The position numbers and the translations under genes were made by a program. From Siphonodentalium dalli (Eukaryota; Mollusca; Scaphopoda; Gadilida; Siphonodentaliidae): DNA of 64,000 bases. The notes under the pieces are model-generated. The model had not been told where the DNA came from and did not search any database. It saw only the letters and a list, made by a program, of their open reading frames with translations. The stretch spans positions 197,849,887 to 197,913,886 of the forward strand of contig CP136062.1 in NCBI GenBank assembly GCA_032622095.1, given 5' to 3'. This document shows, piece after piece, positions 46,901 to 54,261 of this stretch (the stretch's first letter is position 1; every line of letters begins with the position of its first letter).

Positions 46901-47939
46901 TATTACCATAACGAATCGAACGGAAAACAAGAACGCATGTGACACCATCTTTACTATAACGGCGATCAAAGAGACCTGGTGCATATAACAAAAATGGCCG
47001 CCATGATGGACGCCATCTTGTCTGGAGTCTCTGCGGCCACTTTTTGTTCTTTTAGAGGAGACATTAAGAAAGAAATTTGTGGGGTGAAGTTGAGTCTCGG
47101 GGGGTGCAGAGGTATACCAATATCTCCTGGACTAGCGGGTGATTTTGAGAAAGACTTGTGTGTGAATATATTGGGGAAAGCGTTAATTTCTTCTTTCAAA
47201 CCTACATTCTGAGAATAGCAACAGGAACGTTTTTATGGGTATTCCCAACCAATAAGCTGAACATTTAGGAACATGGTTATTGTGTTTTTGTTGCGCAGAA
47301 AAAACAAATTTCAGTGAAATTTAGATAATTTCTTGTATAGTTGGTAAAATTTTCAACCGTTGGTAATTTTACCGACAAAACTTAGTTGGAAAGTTTACAC
47401 CACATAGGTCTGAAATACATCCCAAACTTAAGGGGTGTCAGGTTAGAAATTTCCAACAGTTGGAAAGCTCTGGGTACCAGTTGGGTCGTTCCAACCCAAG
47501 GGCGGGGTGCTTTTTAACCATATTTGAGAGCTATAAATCTCTCAGAAATTTCGTAATTTGTTTAAATGCATCAAAAAATAAACCACAAATGAAGGAATAT
47601 GTTTCCAACATTACTAAAAAATATCATTGCCCCACTGCACCCCGGTTCGTGCGCAGTTTCGACGACTTCTGTGTGTGGACCCGCGATTGTGATATTTCAT
47701 TCTGTTTATATTTTAGTTACCAGCAGCAACTCGGTGGAGGAGAAACAACATTCAGTAGGGATTTCCACATCGCCCATACGTGGGGCGGATGCCCTAACGA
47801 TCAGGCGTGGATATCCGTAACCGAAGGGTGGCATACGTGTGTGTTCGACCAGCATACCGCATATCCGCAGTTTATTTATTCAACAAAATCGACAATGGCA
47901 AGATCCGCTGGTAAGAACACATCTACATCTCCGGTATAA
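19647..47939 (+). CDS. PAN/apple-domain secreted protein, four exons
   Basis: The coding parts are 19647-19911, 24868-25025, 38796-38959 and 47717-47939, giving 810 nt and 269 residues. Every junction has GT/AG, and the phases (1, 0, 2) join without a break. Residues 1-~20 are a hydrophobic signal peptide. Residues ~25-85 form a PAN/apple module with Cys51, Cys55, Cys61 and Cys71. Residues ~90-269 form a second extracellular domain with Cys116/121 and Cys221/237 and a WF-x15-W-D-D-L stretch, a plan I recall from large lineage-specific families of molluscan PAN proteins. N67, N170 and N263 are glycosylation motifs. PAN domains bind proteins or sugars outside cells, so an adhesion or recognition role is plausible but not shown. 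The introns are 5.0, 13.8 and 8.8 kb and full of repeats. A GTAAGA donor at 47911 leaves open one more 3' exon. Confidence 0.8.
20117..20637 (+). repeat. Dispersed repeat family B, copy 2
   Basis: Same orientation and plan as 6,170-6,795. The foldback block (CCCAGTTTATAGCGGAATT pairing with 'ccactataaactgggga') is followed by a ~400-bp body. It lies in intron 1 of the PAN gene, close after exon 1. Confidence 0.6.
21100..21668. mobile_element. Foldback element interrupted by a MITE
   Basis: The arms 21100-21175 and 21592-21668 are inverted copies of one another (TCTACACTTTTTGGTTGGAT versus 'atccaaccaaaaggtgtaga'). The palindromic MITE copy 2 sits between them. The right arm abuts the truncated MITE directly at 21591/21592. 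Confidence 0.7.
21242..21591 (+). mobile_element. Palindromic MITE, copy 2 (3'-truncated)
   Basis: Preceded by TTAA at 21238-21241, with terminal CCCTTTAGCCAACA. Both 69-nt palindromes are intact (21268-21336 and 21416-21484) and identical to those of the other copies. It stops at 'taggctgttga', losing the last ~42 bp and the right terminal repeat. Confidence 0.85.
21669..22640. other. Intron 1 sequence, no gene seen
   Basis: AT-rich. A short block near 22,270-22,330 repeats 'ttaatcaagatac' three times. Only chance frames. Confidence 0.4.
22645..22730 (+). repeat. Short minisatellite, CCGGACATTTCCCCA type
   Basis: Four imperfect units read 'accggacattttcccagca', 'acggtcatttcccaac', CCGGACATTTCCCCACC and AGGACATTCCCCAAG. 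Non-coding. Confidence 0.6.
22940..23340 (+). repeat. Degenerate repeat with ACGGCCCTT blocks
   Basis: Two successive blocks share 'gtttgtccattcattgttac' / 'gtttcgtccattcattttta' and ACGGCCCTT, preceded by 'ccgtccatccgtcccaac' and GGAGTCCGTTGTCCTTAAAT. The spacing is about 180 bp. This is a dispersed, non-coding repeat type. Confidence 0.5.
24099..24277. repeat. 179-bp hairpin
   Basis: The two halves are almost complementary around the centre AAACCCTTCGGGTTT (~24,188). The left half contains ATAAGGATTAACTGTCATGT and the right half ACATGACAGTTAATCCTTAT. The TATATAAATATAAGG ends resemble termini. A small foldback element in intron 1, 590 bp before exon 2. Confidence 0.75.
24868..25025 (+). CDS. 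PAN-domain gene, exon 2
   Basis: The acceptor 'tttattgcatttcag' is followed by two bases that complete the split glycine codon from exon 1. The exon encodes 52 further residues, including VMALWENDNVVCPSVNCGPD and ITQWSNMNFKE. The donor is the consensus GTAAGC. The minus-strand frame over the same bases is its shadow. Confidence 0.8.
25026..26213. other. Intron 2, no gene seen
   Basis: AT-rich sequence without recognisable repeats beyond short TATATA runs. The 71-codon minus-strand frame at 25879-26094 has no support. Confidence 0.4.
26214..28680. mobile_element. 2.5-kb foldback element with ~450-bp arms
   Basis: 26214-26676 and 28250-28680 are inverted copies with high identity. They share GGATCCGCAAAT, GTTACCACACATCTTCGGAA and CCGAGGTGCAGTCGCG. 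Each arm holds a GTTCAGGTTCGGACAAATTT minisatellite, with one or more extra units in the left arm. The ~1.57-kb interior has no transposase. A frame at 27220-27429 and the GTTTGCATC run lie inside. Confidence 0.75.
27692..27727 (+). repeat. Nine-base microsatellite (GTTTGCATC)4
   Basis: Four perfect tandem copies of GTTTGCATC. The complement, GATGCAAAC, resembles a POU octamer. Confidence 0.85.
28681..29293. other. Intron 2, no gene seen
   Basis: AT-rich unique sequence. The 64-codon frame at 28647-28841 overlaps the foldback arm and is unsupported. Confidence 0.4.
29294..29317. repeat. Perfect 24-bp palindrome
   Basis: CGTATGGAACGT and its exact reverse complement are joined without a loop. 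No flanking repeat is seen. Confidence 0.8.
29489..29580. repeat. Hairpin with 30-bp perfect stem
   Basis: Bases 29496-29525 are exactly complementary to 29544-29573, with an 18-nt loop that contains a small GCAC/GTGC stem. A further CACAG/CTGTG pairing lies outside a two-base bulge. The size is similar to a microRNA precursor, but the perfect pairing is equally typical of a small foldback element. Confidence 0.75.
30066..30387 (-). CDS. Possible minus-strand exon nested in intron 2
   Basis: A 108-codon frame from an ATG at 30387 runs to a perfect donor context, CAG then GTAAGTGG, at about 30,065 on the minus strand. The product is rich in K, F and C (for example CVCVKMTFEEGMFARKLF) and belongs to no family I recognise. 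No partner exon was found further left. It could be a small nested gene or a chance frame beside a chance donor. Confidence 0.25.
30388..31159. other. Intron 2, no confirmed gene
   Basis: Overlapping frames of 64-68 codons occur on both strands at 30,492-31,085, without domains or splice support. Confidence 0.35.
31160..31710 (+). repeat. Dispersed repeat family A, copy 2
   Basis: It aligns with 5,280-5,790 in the same orientation (ATCCAAAATCCGCCTTGGGG; 'gttaaatctggactttgg'; 'cttgaaccgtgtgatta'). Confidence 0.6.
31790..32065 (-). mobile_element. Helitron-like element, minus strand
   Basis: Read on the minus strand, it ends with hairpin CCGCCAGTGGCGGG, then CTAG (31790-31793) and T. It carries one unit of the 130-bp module (GTCCGGGGAGTGTTTTGGAC; GGGTCAAATCGTG). 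The 5' end is not found. Confidence 0.55.
32302..32384. repeat. Imperfect hairpin, ~83 nt
   Basis: 'aagcaattatttcatgtctt' pairs with 'acatgaaatagttgctt', and TTTGGGAACAG pairs with CTGCTCCCAAA, around a loop near 'ttgttgtcaa'. A few mismatches. Confidence 0.6.
32500..32784. other. GC-richer island with open frames on both strands
   Basis: About 280 bp of clearly higher G+C than its surroundings stay open on the plus strand (frame 32380-32784, 134 codons) and the minus strand (32440-32718, 92 codons). The plus product contains DGVTIIIWLTEQ and HYIDHSAHLQQRHVAYIAAL. No family recognised. It may be a fragment of a foreign or decayed mobile element, or an exon. Confidence 0.3.
32785..34234. other. 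Intron 2, no gene seen
   Basis: AT-rich with poly-T tracts (33,061-33,072). Short frames only. Confidence 0.4.
34235..34385 (+). repeat. G-rich / poly-A / poly-C composite repeat
   Basis: GGGTGGGTGTCTAAAA and GGGTGGGTGGGTGTAAAA lead through A-rich runs into a poly-C tract of about 17 (34,363-34,379). The same architecture occurs twice, in opposite orientations, in the spacer of the large palindrome at 56.7 and 57.1-57.25 kb. Confidence 0.55.
34386..34944. other. Intron 2, no gene seen
   Basis: A 122-codon frame (34430-34798) contains a short internal repeat (CCAATATGTTGC twice, 32 bp apart). No domain is recognised and splice support is absent. Confidence 0.35.
34949..35340 (+). mobile_element. 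Palindromic MITE, copy 3 (392 bp, intact)
   Basis: TTAA on both sides (34945-34948 and 35341-35344), with terminal CCCTTTACCCAACA in inverted form. The 69-nt palindromes are at 34975-35043 and 35123-35191. It has the same length as copy 1 and the opposite orientation. Confidence 0.9.
35345..36145. other. Intron 2, no gene seen
   Basis: AT-rich. A minus-strand frame (35986-36192) lies next to the direct repeat and may belong to an old element. Confidence 0.35.
36146..36704 (+). repeat. Long direct repeat, left copy
   Basis: About 0.55 kb repeated at 38,135-38,665 with only a few percent difference plus short indels. It contains GTTCCAGAGTCGGGGAGCGA, a motif plan shared with 13.3 kb. It ends at 'atttcgtgatcaac', exactly where the LINE remnant begins. 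Confidence 0.8.
36705..38134 (+). pseudogene. LINE (non-LTR retrotransposon) 3' remnant
   Basis: A broken reverse-transcriptase C-terminal region in several frames. 36766-37089 includes VLKTVVLPRALYGVEVV, the conserved LPRxLYGxE block after the palm domain. 37267-37713 continues, and 37499-37723 carries a cysteine-histidine motif, CHLCNEVYSNEIDHALFVC. The tail is at 37605-37880. AATAAA occurs at 38119-38124, close to the 3' end. Frameshifts and stops show it is inactive. The 5' part, including the polymerase palm, is missing. Confidence 0.75.
38135..38665 (+). repeat. Long direct repeat, right copy
   Basis: Second copy of 36,146-36,704, in the same orientation. It begins at the LINE 3' end and stops about 130 bp before exon 3 of the PAN gene. 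Confidence 0.8.
38796..38959 (+). CDS. PAN-domain gene, exon 3
   Basis: The acceptor 'ccttttatctcatcag' leads in phase 0 to 54 codons plus two bases. The product includes WILFDVSSSDRVSWFNETR and SSWDDLP, the tryptophan-rich core of the second domain. The donor is GTTAGT. The acceptor lies about 130 bp after a ~0.55-kb direct repeat that borders a LINE remnant. Confidence 0.8.
38960..39599. other. Intron 3, no gene seen
   Basis: Contains several AAGTGTT / AACACTT motifs at 39,110-39,320 and the palindrome GTTATATATAAC (~39,117), possibly a worn inverted-repeat element. Confidence 0.35.
39600..40180 (+). pseudogene. LINE C-terminal remnant
   Basis: The frame 39663-40007 encodes a typical non-LTR C-terminus: SRLMKFRTRNHRLPIETG followed by the zinc-knuckle-like CKLCNNGLGDEYHIIFEV. 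After a frameshift, another frame continues with LFKTSNKKTLKNLYRY. It is truncated at the 5' end and broken. This differs from the remnant at 36.7 kb in sequence and motif spacing. Confidence 0.7.
40180..40714. other. Intron 3, no gene seen
   Basis: AT-rich, with a short C/A-rich stretch near 40,310-40,340. Confidence 0.4.
40715..41830 (+). repeat. Dimeric tandem repeat, ~455-bp unit
   Basis: The module around CGTAATAAATTT recurs near 40,731, 40,825, 41,003, 41,243, 41,458 and 41,696. Two module types alternate ('ggtatccacgaattggtaaa' and 'catacccatgaatcggccaga'), giving spacings of ~418-455 bp between like modules. Non-coding. Confidence 0.75.
41831..42449. other. Intron 3, no gene; small hairpin
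   Basis: Holds the hairpin TGACAGTACAC / GTGTACTGTCA (42158-42191) with a 12-nt loop, inside an unsupported 75-codon frame. Confidence 0.4.
42450..43975 (+). repeat. Three related coding-like segments
   Basis: The frame 42450-42704 contains VESFEGPVSTYVKRS and ends at TAG. Related blocks lie near 43,530-43,650 ('tttgaaaggtcccacg', 'gaatagaagtgatatgccagtg') and 43,909-43,960 (GTTGAAGCTTTTGAAAGGCC). The second is broken by stops. They may be fragments of a duplicated gene or of an unknown element. No family recognised. Confidence 0.3.
44190..44435 (+). pseudogene. LINE C-terminal fragment, frameshifted
   Basis: Encodes TRFRISNHSLIYREKERH, then after a shift CVFCCDDFIQDEEHLLI. This is the same RxSNHxLxxExGRH and Cys-Cys-His layout as the remnant at 39.6 kb, but diverged. 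Broken by a stop and a frameshift. Confidence 0.6.
44436..45939. other. Intron 3, no gene seen
   Basis: AT-rich unique sequence. Short frames at 44852-45037 have no support. Contains the CRE-like pair listed separately. Confidence 0.4.
45072..45089. promoter_or_regulatory. Two full CRE palindromes
   Basis: TGACGTCA occurs at 45072-45079 and again at 45082-45089, ten bases apart. TGACGTCA is the classic CREB/ATF site. Function within this intron is unproven. Confidence 0.4.
45940..47040 (+). repeat. Degenerate ~170-bp tandem repeat with GCCGCCATCTTG
   Basis: The block GGCCGCCATCTTG and its variants recur near 45,970, 46,132, 46,299, 46,480, 46,846 and 47,000, with the first four at spacings of about 160-180 bp. 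Neighbouring text such as 'caatgatgttaaaat' is shared. Open frames across it (for example 46187-46684 minus) derive from the repeat. Confidence 0.6.
47717..47939 (+). CDS. PAN-domain gene, exon 4 (terminal as seen)
   Basis: The acceptor 'gtttatattttag' supplies one base that completes an arginine codon. The exon encodes the C-terminal part with WGGCPND, WISVTEGWHTC and YPQFIYS, and ends at TAA (47937-47939). No AATAAA is visible within 300 bp downstream. The alternative donor GTAAGA at 47911 would instead skip the last ten codons, including the stop, and continue the protein in an unseen exon. Confidence 0.75.
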
Positions 47940-49930
47940 AGCTCCGTGTTGAAATCTACAGTTATATACGATACAGCCAAACTGAGTCTATGGGGTGGGT
48001 TGTGGTCGATCTGAGGATCTGCGTTATCTCTCATTTATCATGAGCAATTGTAGACCGCGGCCCAGAAAAGACTGATTCGTCCCATTACCCCGTTTTGCTG
48101 GACCGTCGAATTGTATGGTTTAGTTGCCAATTTAAGGTTATAAAACGAAAACAAAATATCCCCACGCATGCACACTACAGATATGAGGACTTCTTGCCTA
48201 TAAATTTCAAATCAAAATTTTAATTGTCTATTTTCGCTGTCGATAGAACATTATTGACGATACGCGTACATGAAGTAAACGCTGGTATTCCCAAATGGTC
48301 TGTCCTAGGCCGCCTTATCCATGGTCCTGTACTTTAAAGCCCTGTGTATATATAGTTGTACTTTTTTAGGAAATTTGCCGTTATTCCCAAGATTTATCGT
48401 AAAGCAAATGAATAGTAGGAACTTACGAGTTACGACTGCCGGGTATATGTGTCTTTTTACAGTTGTATACGACTCCAGTCTTATTAGAACTAGACCTATA
48501 TATATAGTTTAGTAAATTCCATGAGTTGACTGTAAGGACACCTTGGTCTAGTTATAATTACGTGCGCTCGCGCAACAGTATGGCGATCAGACAGATTCGT
48601 AGGTTGGTGTCACACTCCATGACGTCACCAAAAACGACGTAAAACCTCGTGGCGTTCTGACATTTTTACTGTGCCGCGTTTTTGCTATGTTTATTTTATG
48701 TGTTGTTTTCGATTATTTGTTTGTCGCCGATATCGCCATTTGTCAGGATTCCCTGTTTCTATATTTAAAACTGGCATGCTCGTAGTGAGCCTCGATTTCG
48801 ATTTTTTCTCCCAGGTCAAAATACGTCAGAGTTATGACAAAAATAGATCAACCTACATTTTCTCCATCAGAACTCTACATCAAAGAGTCTATAGACTCCT
48901 TCGGGACCTACATAGACTCCTTCATTTGGGTATTTTTACTTATAATTGGGAAGTTTTATCATTTTTGGTTCGTGCGAAGACCCCTTATTATCGTGCGGGG
49001 AAAAGAGAGACATTCAAAACGCGATTTCGTAATTCGACGCAATAGGCTGAATAGCCTAACCTTCAGCCGAGTTCCGGGTCAAATACGATGAATGACGTAA
49101 CACAAAACAAAACGCATTTGTTGACACAAACACCGTTTGGAGAGTTTATTATTACATAAAATGATCGTTATTGATTAATTATTGATTAATTATTGATATT
49201 TATTGTTGCATATTGGCTGCTATCAATATTTACACAAATAGTATTAATTATTTCTTATAATTGCTCCTTTGGTCACAGGGGCCTGTAACGCGCTCCGCTG
49301 TCCGCCCCCCCCCCCCCCTTTTTGCACTGCCCATATACGCCGCACTCTATACGCGCCTTCTTCGCGTTAATGGAACATTATATAGACAAGGGGCTCTGTA
49401 GAAATTCAACGTTTCACCATCGCTCGGGAGTCGCACAAATTTAGCCCATTCACCCCAGTAATGATAACGATATATACACGGATGATGATAGGACGTCTGG
49501 CTGGGGTATAAGGGGGTGTGTCTTAAGCTCCGCTCATTTCTAAAGGTTCCACATTGCGTCAATGGGTCCTTTGTCCCCCTTTGTTTCGCCCTATTGTCTT
49601 AATGGGCCAATGGTAGGGGTTTATTAGGGGTCCTTATTGTATGAAAACCCATCCTTTTCCTTCACACTTATATGATAGGTAGAATGAATTAATGAAGCCC
49701 CTCCTTTTCGTTCTTAATTATTTGATAGGTTTTAATTAATTAAAGTCGCTCATTCTTAATTATATGATAGGGTACCGAAACTCCTCCTTATTCGACCCAA
49801 CAATGGGCACCATAATTGTCAGCAAGCCTCGTGCACCTTTTGAGAACAATGGAATCGTGCAGGTGTTTGGACCACGCTATCCTGAAACAATGGAATCTTG
49901 CACCTGCAGAGTCACCTCGCGTGTACACGC
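47940..49930. other. Downstream of the PAN gene, no gene confirmed
   Basis: A 124-codon frame (48671-49045) has no recognisable domain. (ATTGATTAATT)n lies at 49,164-49,198, poly-C at 49,305-49,318, and three ~55-bp units with TTATATGATAGG at 49,660-49,775. Confidence 0.35.
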
Positions 49931-50319
49931 CATTCTATGGTTCTATAGTTCGACTGTGGTTCTTTTGTATACATATGGCCTTATGTTCTAATCGGGAAAC
50001 CTCGGAATATTTCTATGGCTATATAGTTTGATTTTGGGGTCATTCTGTATACATATTTCTAAGAACCTAGTCTGATGATTTTTTGTCCAGGCCTCATGGA
50101 TTGTGAGTCAAGGTCCCCACACAAAATGAGCTGTATACAATACTATTAAATTGGATTTTTCGCCCATTCAAAATATAACTTTGTCTAGTCCTATAGTCTT
50201 ATGATGGGCCCATTGTATGGTCTTATTCCGGGGTCTTCTGTATACCTATTTTTCCCCAGGCCCTGAAAAAGGCCAACAAGTGCCATTTTTATATATCAGT
50301 AAACTTTCGTACCCGTAAT

Positions 50320-51245
50320 CGTTTGTTCAATGTTATCTGCATTTGCTGGTTGGACATTAGCGGCGTTCGCTGGTTAAACAGCCATTTTTATGGAGTTTAG
50401 GAATCATATTTCAGTAAACTGATATCGCTTAAATCGCTGGTTCAATGTTAGCTGCATTTGATGGTTGAATATTAAATGCTATGTCTGGTTGAATATTAAC
50501 TGCTATGTCTGGTTGAATATGTGAAGAAGGGCCGTTTTGATGGTCATTTTGGAGCTTATTAATTATATTTCAGTAAACGTTGGTACCCGTAATCGCTAGT
50601 TGAATGTTAGTTGCATTTACTGGTTGACTATTATCTACATTTGATGGTTGAATATTAACTGCTATGTCTGGTTGAATATATGAAGAAGGGCCGTTTCGAT
50701 GGTCATTTTGGAGCTTATTAATTATATTTCAGTAAACGTTCGTACCCGTAATCGCTGTTGAATTTTAGCTGTGTTTGCTGGTTGAATGTTCTCCGCTGCG
50801 TGCTTGGAATGTTCTGGAAGGCAGTATACAAGGTCCTCACAACACGAGCGATGTAAAATACTATTAAATTGGATTTTTCCCCATTCAAAATATAACTTTG
50901 TCTAGCCCTTTTGTCTTACGATGGGCCCATTTTATGGTCTTATTCGGGGGGTCTTATGTATACCTATTTCTCAGGCCCTGAAAAAGAGGATGACCAACAA
51001 GGGCCATTTTTATGGAGTTTAGTAATCATATTTCAGTAAACTTTCGTACCCGTAATCGCTGGTTGAATGCTAGCTACATTTGCTGGTTGACCATTAGCTG
51101 CGTTCGATGGTTGAATATTAACAGTTTTTTGTCTGGTTGAATGCTAGCTACATTTGCTGGCTGACCATTAGCTGCGTTCGATGGTTGAATATTAGCAGTT
51201 TTGTCTGGTTGAATGTTAGCTGCGTTTTCTGGTTGAATGTTCCCC
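50320..51245 (-). repeat. 27-bp minisatellite, left arm
   Basis: Units of the TGGTTGAATGTTAGCTGC type, broken by longer blocks with ATTACGGGTACGAACG. On the minus strand one stretch (51074-51274) reads NIQPENAANIQPDKTAN, a nine-residue repeat. The mirror copy is at 62,686-63,610. Confidence 0.75.
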
Positions 51246-51480
51246 CCACACACCCTCACACATGAGCAACACATGTATATGATGAATGTGTAACTGCTAT
51301 AATTATTGAAATTCTCTTAAATCTCGTTTGCTTTCCAAAATGTCAATTAACAAACATAATCATACATGGGTTGTGTGTATATATGACCATTTCACTCCCG
51401 TCCAACAGTATGTTTAAACATCATATAAAATTCGAGCCTTCCAGAGGTTAAATGAATCACAAATCGCGCGTTCTTAGAAT

Positions 51481-51831
51481 ATGAAAACCGAGCATTCTGG
51501 AAATAATTATATTCAAAAGTTTATCTGTTTTATCAGACAACATGTCATTTGGCAAACATCTAGCGTATATTCAATAGACGCTATTATATACAGTTGCATT
51601 TACTATATAAAGTTTATCATAAAGAAACAGCGTGAACAGAAAATCTGCTTGCATCTAATTCATTTGAAATTTATACTCAATGCGCGTCAATCAATTGGAC
51701 AATCGATAATATATTTGACATATGCACTCTGTGTAAACAAATTGAAGTTATCTCCACCTGTCCCGTCTGACATTGTACATTCGATGCAACAATGTTTGAA
51801 TGGAATTTTTGATTTGTTATTCACTTCATAA
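51481..51831 (+). CDS. Unrecognised 116-residue frame, left arm
   Basis: The frame is intact in both arms (mirror 62100-62450 on minus), with one Ile/Leu difference. It is rich in I, K and Y, with no domain or signal peptide. Preservation in both arms means little at 99% identity. Probably chance. Confidence 0.15.
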   Translation: MKTEHSGNNYIQKFICFIRQHVIWQTSSVYSIDAIIYSCIYYIKFIIKKQREQKICLHLIHLKFILNARQSIGQSIIYLTYALCVNKLKLSPPVPSDIVHSMQQCLNGIFDLLFTS

Positions 51832-52830
51832 ATGGTTCATATAGCGTACTATTATACTTGTGGACACTTACCTTAAAGGTACAAGTCGCTTTAACATAAT
51901 TCAGCGTATCCATCGATATAAACGCTCTTTATTTTCAAAAAGTGTCTGAATCTCTATCGTTTACTAAAGTTATGTTTAAAATTAAGCATTTAAACCTAAT
52001 GTAACTATAAATAATAAATAAAAAACGCTCTTTATTTTCAAAATTGTCTGAATTTTGATATTGATTTTAGCATTATGCATGCTTTCATTCATATGAAATT
52101 GCCATCATGGACGTTAAATGACAACATCTCTTAACATATTAGCCTTAAAGTTATACGTCACGCGTACATTCGATGCACCAGTTAACACATTACATATATG
52201 GTTGAACATATCAACCATAGTAAGCTCATTTAAACAAAATGGTATTCAATTTAAACGCAGGTTCATTCGATGCAGCAATGTATGAATGTAGGGTTTTGCT
52301 TTGTCATTACTCCAGAAATGGTTCAGACGATACACTACATTTGGTTCACATACCTTAAAGGTACCCGTCATTTAAACCTAATTATTCATTAATAAAATGC
52401 TCTTTATTTTCAAAATTATCTGAAGGTCCCATCGTTTTGTAAGTTATACGTCGCATGTTCATTCGAGGTAATCCTGTACGAAATGAAGGTAATCGTTGTG
52501 TTATTCACTTCATAAAATGCGTCATACGATGGACCACATTTGGGTCACGTGCCTTAAAGGTACACGTCACTTTCGGAAATTATATAATCAGCTAATACAT
52601 TACATATCTGGCTGGACGTATCAACCGTATAAAGTTCATTTAATTCATTGGGTCTTTCAAATTATACGTCACGTGTTCATTCGAGGTACTCATGTAGGAA
52701 ATGAAGGTATTGATTGTTATTCACTTCATAAATGGCTCCCAGTTCCTAATAGCGGACTATTATACATTAAAGGTACACCTCATTTAAATCTAATGCAGCG
52801 TGTCCATCAAAACAGACGCTCGTAGTATTG
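51760..52830 (+). repeat. Degenerate tandem repeat with CCTTAAAGGTAC, left arm
   Basis: CCTTAAAGGTAC near 51,872, 52,351 and 52,552, and a variant at 52,767. 'ttattcacttcataaa' and GCTCTTTATTTTCAAAA recur with it. Irregular spacing of 200-480 bp. The 109-codon frame (52496-52825) lies in these repeats and is unlikely to be a gene. Confidence 0.6.
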
Positions 52831-53179
52831 TAACCCGCGGTCGATTGTTTCGTTTCTGTTAATGATACGGTGTTATTTACTTTAAAAAATGCGCCCTCAC
52901 TCTTCACTTTGACTAACATGCAAGCATTTGTATCATTTATAATGTCAAAATCTGGTCTAAAGCAGTCGTATTTGTTATATATAAGGCAAATTTCCTTTCA
53001 AATTATAACATATTAAAACTATGCTTAAATGTTATGTACTTGGAATATGATAGGTCTCCATGCCCTTATTTGGACATATAATCTAACCGAGCGATGTTCA
53101 TTCTCTAATCGATTACGTGTCTATAGGATATTGAGGGTAGATTAAGCATACTAAGATCCAGGTAGACAGTCTATATTGC

Positions 53180-53580
53180 GTCCTCATTTTATGGGGCCTT
53201 TGTCTCTATGAACATATAGTCTTAATTTTGGGGCCCTTTGTCGTATTTCTATGGATCTATTGTCTTAATTATGGGACCCTTTGTCAGTGAAATTCTATGG
53301 ATCTGTTGTCTGAAATACGGGCCCTTTGTCGTATTTCTATGGATCTATTGTCTTAAATACGGAGCCTTTGTGTATTTCTATGGATCTATTGTCTGAAATA
53401 CGGGGCCTTTGTGTAATTCTATGGATCTATTGTCTTATTCTGGGACCCTTTGTCAGTGTAATTCTATGGATCTGTTGTCTTAAATACGGGACCATTTGTC
53501 TGTATATTTCTATGGATCTATTGTCTGAAATACAGGGTCTTTGTCTGTGTAATTCTATGAACCTATAGTCTTACAAAACC
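53180..53580 (+). repeat. ~45-bp minisatellite TTTCTATGGATCTATTGTCT, left arm
   Basis: Seven or more units of 'attctatggatctattgtct' plus a variable 'cggggcctttgt' segment. The mirror copy (60,363-60,750) lacks 12 bp near its outer end. The open frame across it is repeat-derived. Confidence 0.8.
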
Positions 53581-54261
53581 TTTTGTTTTGTTCATAAACC
53601 ACACGGTAAGCTATTTATAGATATGGGACAACAAGCGATTTTATGCCTAAAGAAGTAGGAACTGAGGTTCTGTATTCTTGTCACCAAGTATATGTAGTTT
53701 AAATCCTCTAAATATCGTCTGTTATACAGAAGAACCATTGACCATGTGACAGTCTCATGTTACAAAAGACCTATTATGGGGACACATTTCATTCCCCAAA
53801 AACGGTATATATAGGTGGGTATCAAACATTGGTCTGGAAAAGACATGGTATATGGACGTGTGTATTTACTAGATGTATTTTTTAAACGTTCATTTCATAT
53901 ACATGAACTCTTTATTGTTGTTCAACTTTTTAATTGGTAACCAATTATCGTATATAATTTTGTTTGGAGTGTTCATATACATCACTATACGAAACACAGC
54001 TTCTAATAAACTAGTCGATGGTTAAATCACCACAGCCAATATCCCCAATGGTAAGCTATTTTTTAGCGCATGGGGTACATTCATGACTAAAGAAGAAGGA
54101 AATGTGGTAAATTATACTTTATTATTTGATCACTTAACACACAGAACAGGTTTTTGCTGACTCGCTCTGTGTAACCTATTTCTAGTATGTAGCAGTATGT
54201 TCAGCAAACGCAGGTAAGCGATGCCTACGGTTGTAAGTGGTACTCGTCAGTGATCACTGAG

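Noticed and set aside
50320-51245. CRISPR-like array
   Set aside because: Units vary and abut without equal unique spacers, and the context is eukaryotic. It is a minisatellite.
53326-53568. 80-codon frame and its mirror
   Set aside because: Built entirely from the ~45-bp minisatellite. Not a gene.
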